Positions 13,340 through 14,906 of a stretch of 14,906 nucleotides of DNA are shown here, one piece after another. The notes under the pieces are model-generated. The model did no database searches, was not told the DNA's origin, and worked only from the letters and a program-made list of their open reading frames with translations. Source of the stretch: Leptolinea sp. UBA1437 (lineage in GTDB: Bacteria; Chloroflexota; Anaerolineae; Anaerolineales; Anaerolineaceae); contig DCTP01000098.1 of assembly GCA_002329625.1 (NCBI GenBank), forward strand, positions 3,212-18,117. Reading direction: 5' to 3'. Positions within the stretch are counted from its first letter, which is position 1; every line of letters starts with the position of its first letter. The position numbers were made by a program, and so were the translations under genes.

Positions 13340-14737
13340 ATGAATGCACCTCTCCTTTGGTTTATTATCCCCTTTTTCTTCGGAGCATTTCTGTTGCTGT
13401 TTTCGGAAAGCAAAAAATTATCGATCATTCTTGCCTCAACGGTCTGTCTTTTTCTGATTGCGATTTCCGCAACGGTTCCGATCAACAGCATGGTGATTAT
13501 CGGAAAAAACTCGATCATCTTTACCGATTCAATGGAAATACTCGGAAGAACATTATCGCTTGAGAGAGCAACGCAGCCTCTTCTCGCTTTTTTTTATTCA
13601 TATGCATTCATCTGGATTCTTTTTTCCGCTGCCGTTCGAGTTCATCGCTTTTTTGTACCGCTGGTTTTGATGGAAACCGCTTTGGTAATTGGTGTGACGG
13701 CCGTTTCCCCTTTCATCTATGGTGCTTTTTTCGTCCAATTGGCTGTCTTGATCGCTTTACCGATTTTTTGGAATGGAAAAAAGAAATCCGGAGAGGGAAT
13801 TATTCGCTTTTTGTTGTATCAAACCTTGGGATTGATTTTTTTGGCGATCGGAGGCTGGCTGGCTTCAGCGGTGGAACTCAACCCTTCCGATCAATATATC
13901 TTGAAAAGAACAATGGTCGTCCTTCTGGTCGGTTTTATTTTTTGGTTGGCGATTTTTCCGTTTCACAGTTGGATCGCAATACTCATGGACGAAAGCTGCC
14001 CCTATCTCTCGGGTTTTGTGATTAATATTTTACAATTTTCCAGTTTCCTAATCCTGCTGTATTTTCTTAAATCTTATTTGTGGCTGCGAACCTATGATCC
14101 GCTTTTTATCGGATTGAGGATGATCGGCGCGATTATGTTAATCATCGGCAGTCTCTGGGCTGTTTTTCAAAAATCGGTTCAACGGCTCCAGGCTTTTTTA
14201 ATTGTAGCTGAAAACGGGATTGCCTTGTTTTTACTGGGACTCCATACAACCCAATCCTTTTCGGTTTTTATTTCATTACTGTTCATTCGGATGATCGCAT
14301 CTTTTTTCTGGGCACTCGCCGTCAAATCATTGCCGGAAAATTTTGACTTCGGTTTGAATTCCCTGCAGGGGCTTTATCGTTCCGATCCGTTCATCAGTAT
14401 GACACTCATCGTCAGTTATTTTTCAACTGTCGGGTTACCGTTTCTGCCCGGTTTCCCTTATCAAGCGACATTCCTTCAGCTTGCTTTTTCGGAATCATCA
14501 TCCATGGGAACGGTTCTTTCTATCGGATATTGGCTGCTGATTGCGGCGGGATTTCGATTGACAGTGACGTTGCTTCACCCGGCTGAGAAAGCTGCCGAGA
14601 AATCGGAAACCGCAAATCAACGAGCTTTATTGATCATCGGAATCGCCACACTTTTTTTGATTACTTTTTTCCCTGAACCCTTCAATCGGTTTATTGCTCA
14701 GATTCAATCTCAATTTACTCTGATCAGCGGCGGGTAA
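13340..14737 (+). CDS. Antiporter-like proton-conducting transporter subunit (NuoM/NuoN-like), divergent
   Basis: 465-aa membrane protein with about 13-14 hydrophobic segments, the size of NuoN/MrpD. The segment GFIFWLAIFPFHSWIAILMD matches the conserved broken-helix motif of the Proton_antipo_M family (AFKxPLFPFHTWLPDAH), including PFHSW, but the position of the key proton-path lysine appears to be Trp. The next conserved lysine seems to be Gln (INILQFSSF). LVLMETALVIG may supply the conserved TM5 Glu. AGGAAAG lies before the ATG, 21 bases after the previous gene. No hydrophilic complex I or hydrogenase subunit is in the window, so whether it is part of a redox-driven pump, an ion antiporter or a structural arm is unknown. 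Confidence 0.72.
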   Translation: MNAPLLWFIIPFFFGAFLLLFSESKKLSIILASTVCLFLIAISATVPINSMVIIGKNSIIFTDSMEILGRTLSLERATQPLLAFFYSYAFIWILFSAAVRVHRFFVPLVLMETALVIGVTAVSPFIYGAFFVQLAVLIALPIFWNGKKKSGEGIIRFLLYQTLGLIFLAIGGWLASAVELNPSDQYILKRTMVVLLVGFIFWLAIFPFHSWIAILMDESCPYLSGFVINILQFSSFLILLYFLKSYLWLRTYDPLFIGLRMIGAIMLIIGSLWAVFQKSVQRLQAFLIVAENGIALFLLGLHTTQSFSVFISLLFIRMIASFFWALAVKSLPENFDFGLNSLQGLYRSDPFISMTLIVSYFSTVGLPFLPGFPYQATFLQLAFSESSSMGTVLSIGYWLLIAAGFRLTVTLLHPAEKAAEKSETANQRALLIIGIATLFLITFFPEPFNRFIAQIQSQFTLISGG

Positions 14738-14745
14738 TGATGTCC

Positions 14746-14764
14746 TTTCCGGAAATAGTATAAT
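14746..14764 (+). promoter_or_regulatory. Promoter of the right-edge gene with adjoining palindrome
   Basis: A consensus TATAAT lies at 14759-14764, 25 bases before the ATG at 14790. Just upstream, TTTCCGGAAA (14746-14755) is a perfect 10-base palindrome in what would be the spacer, a place where a repressor could bind. No good -35 hexamer is seen. Confidence 0.4.
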
Positions 14765-14789
14765 AAAACCAGTCAGGAGCGAATAAATT

Positions 14790-14906
14790 ATGGCAAAAAC
14801 TTGGAACGGCGGACCACTCAATGAAGGATTTGTTGATCTCGACCAGCTTGTCAAACGGCTTGAATGGCTTGACAATGAGCGGAGAAACGACAAAAACCGA
14901 ATTCTC
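14790..14906 (+). CDS. Hypothetical protein, 5' part only (window edge)
   Basis: 39 codons open to the right edge. The product begins MAKTWNGGPLNEGFVDLDQL and continues with a strongly charged, helix-forming stretch (KRLEWLDNERRNDKNRIL) that may be the start of a coiled coil. AGGAG lies ten bases before the ATG and a TATAAT box is suitably placed upstream, so the gene appears real and separately transcribed. I do not recognise the family. Confidence 0.6.
   Translation, partial: MAKTWNGGPLNEGFVDLDQLVKRLEWLDNERRNDKNRIL

Noticed and set aside
1..14906. tRNA, rRNA, CRISPR array, insertion sequence or prophage genes
   Set aside because: No cloverleaf-like intergenic stretch, regularly spaced repeats, transposase or integrase motifs were found; intergenic regions are short.

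Overview
The window looks like a chromosomal segment of an anaerobic bacterium of moderate GC content, most likely from the Chloroflexota (class Anaerolineae). This placement is inferred from the flavour of the proteins: the hydantoinase, the 188-aa conserved hypothetical, the TM-plus-SH3 protein next to a PP2C phosphatase, and the Cys4 form of ribosomal protein bL28. No rRNA gene or marker in the window proves it. I see no IS element, CRISPR array, tRNA, rRNA or frameshifted gene.

Bases 1-4127 hold a selenium/molybdenum-hydroxylase maturation island. It contains selD (minus strand, cut by the left edge), the divergent overlapping pair yqeC-yqeB, a convergent xdhC-family gene, and a PadR-type regulator directly upstream of xdhC. 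This is the gene set known from bacteria that put labile, non-selenocysteine selenium into molybdenum hydroxylases such as xanthine or purine dehydrogenases. The hydroxylase itself is not in the window. A dihydropyrimidinase/hydantoinase (9707-11122) fits the same purine/pyrimidine-degradation theme but is in a separate transcription unit.

Bases 4378-8347 form a housekeeping and signalling block. rpmB (bL28) converges on rpe, which lies downstream of a soluble Ser/Thr protein kinase. The kinase is divergent from an operon of a membrane-anchored SH3-like protein and a PP2C phosphatase, and an OmpR-type response regulator without a partner kinase follows. The kinase has an HCD instead of an HRD catalytic motif and a degraded glycine loop. 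The neighbourhood resembles the prpC-prkC-rpe-rpmB region of Firmicutes. Next come an Hsp20 small heat-shock protein (8490-8984) and a conserved hypothetical gene that appears to be transcribed without a leader (9090-9656).

Bases 9707-14737 look like one tight operon: hydantoinase, then three multi-spanning membrane proteins. The first and third resemble the antiporter-like subunits of complex I, Mrp antiporters and group-4 hydrogenases (NuoL/M/N family), but residues that normally carry protons appear to be changed. No soluble redox subunit is seen. A new transcription unit begins at 14790 and runs off the right edge.

Three intrinsic terminators are clear (after rpmB, after the response regulator, after hsp20). 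Two divergent promoter regions (selD/yqeC and kinase/SH3) carry palindromic -10 elements that could fire in both directions. All alignments to family members were made from memory; no search was run.
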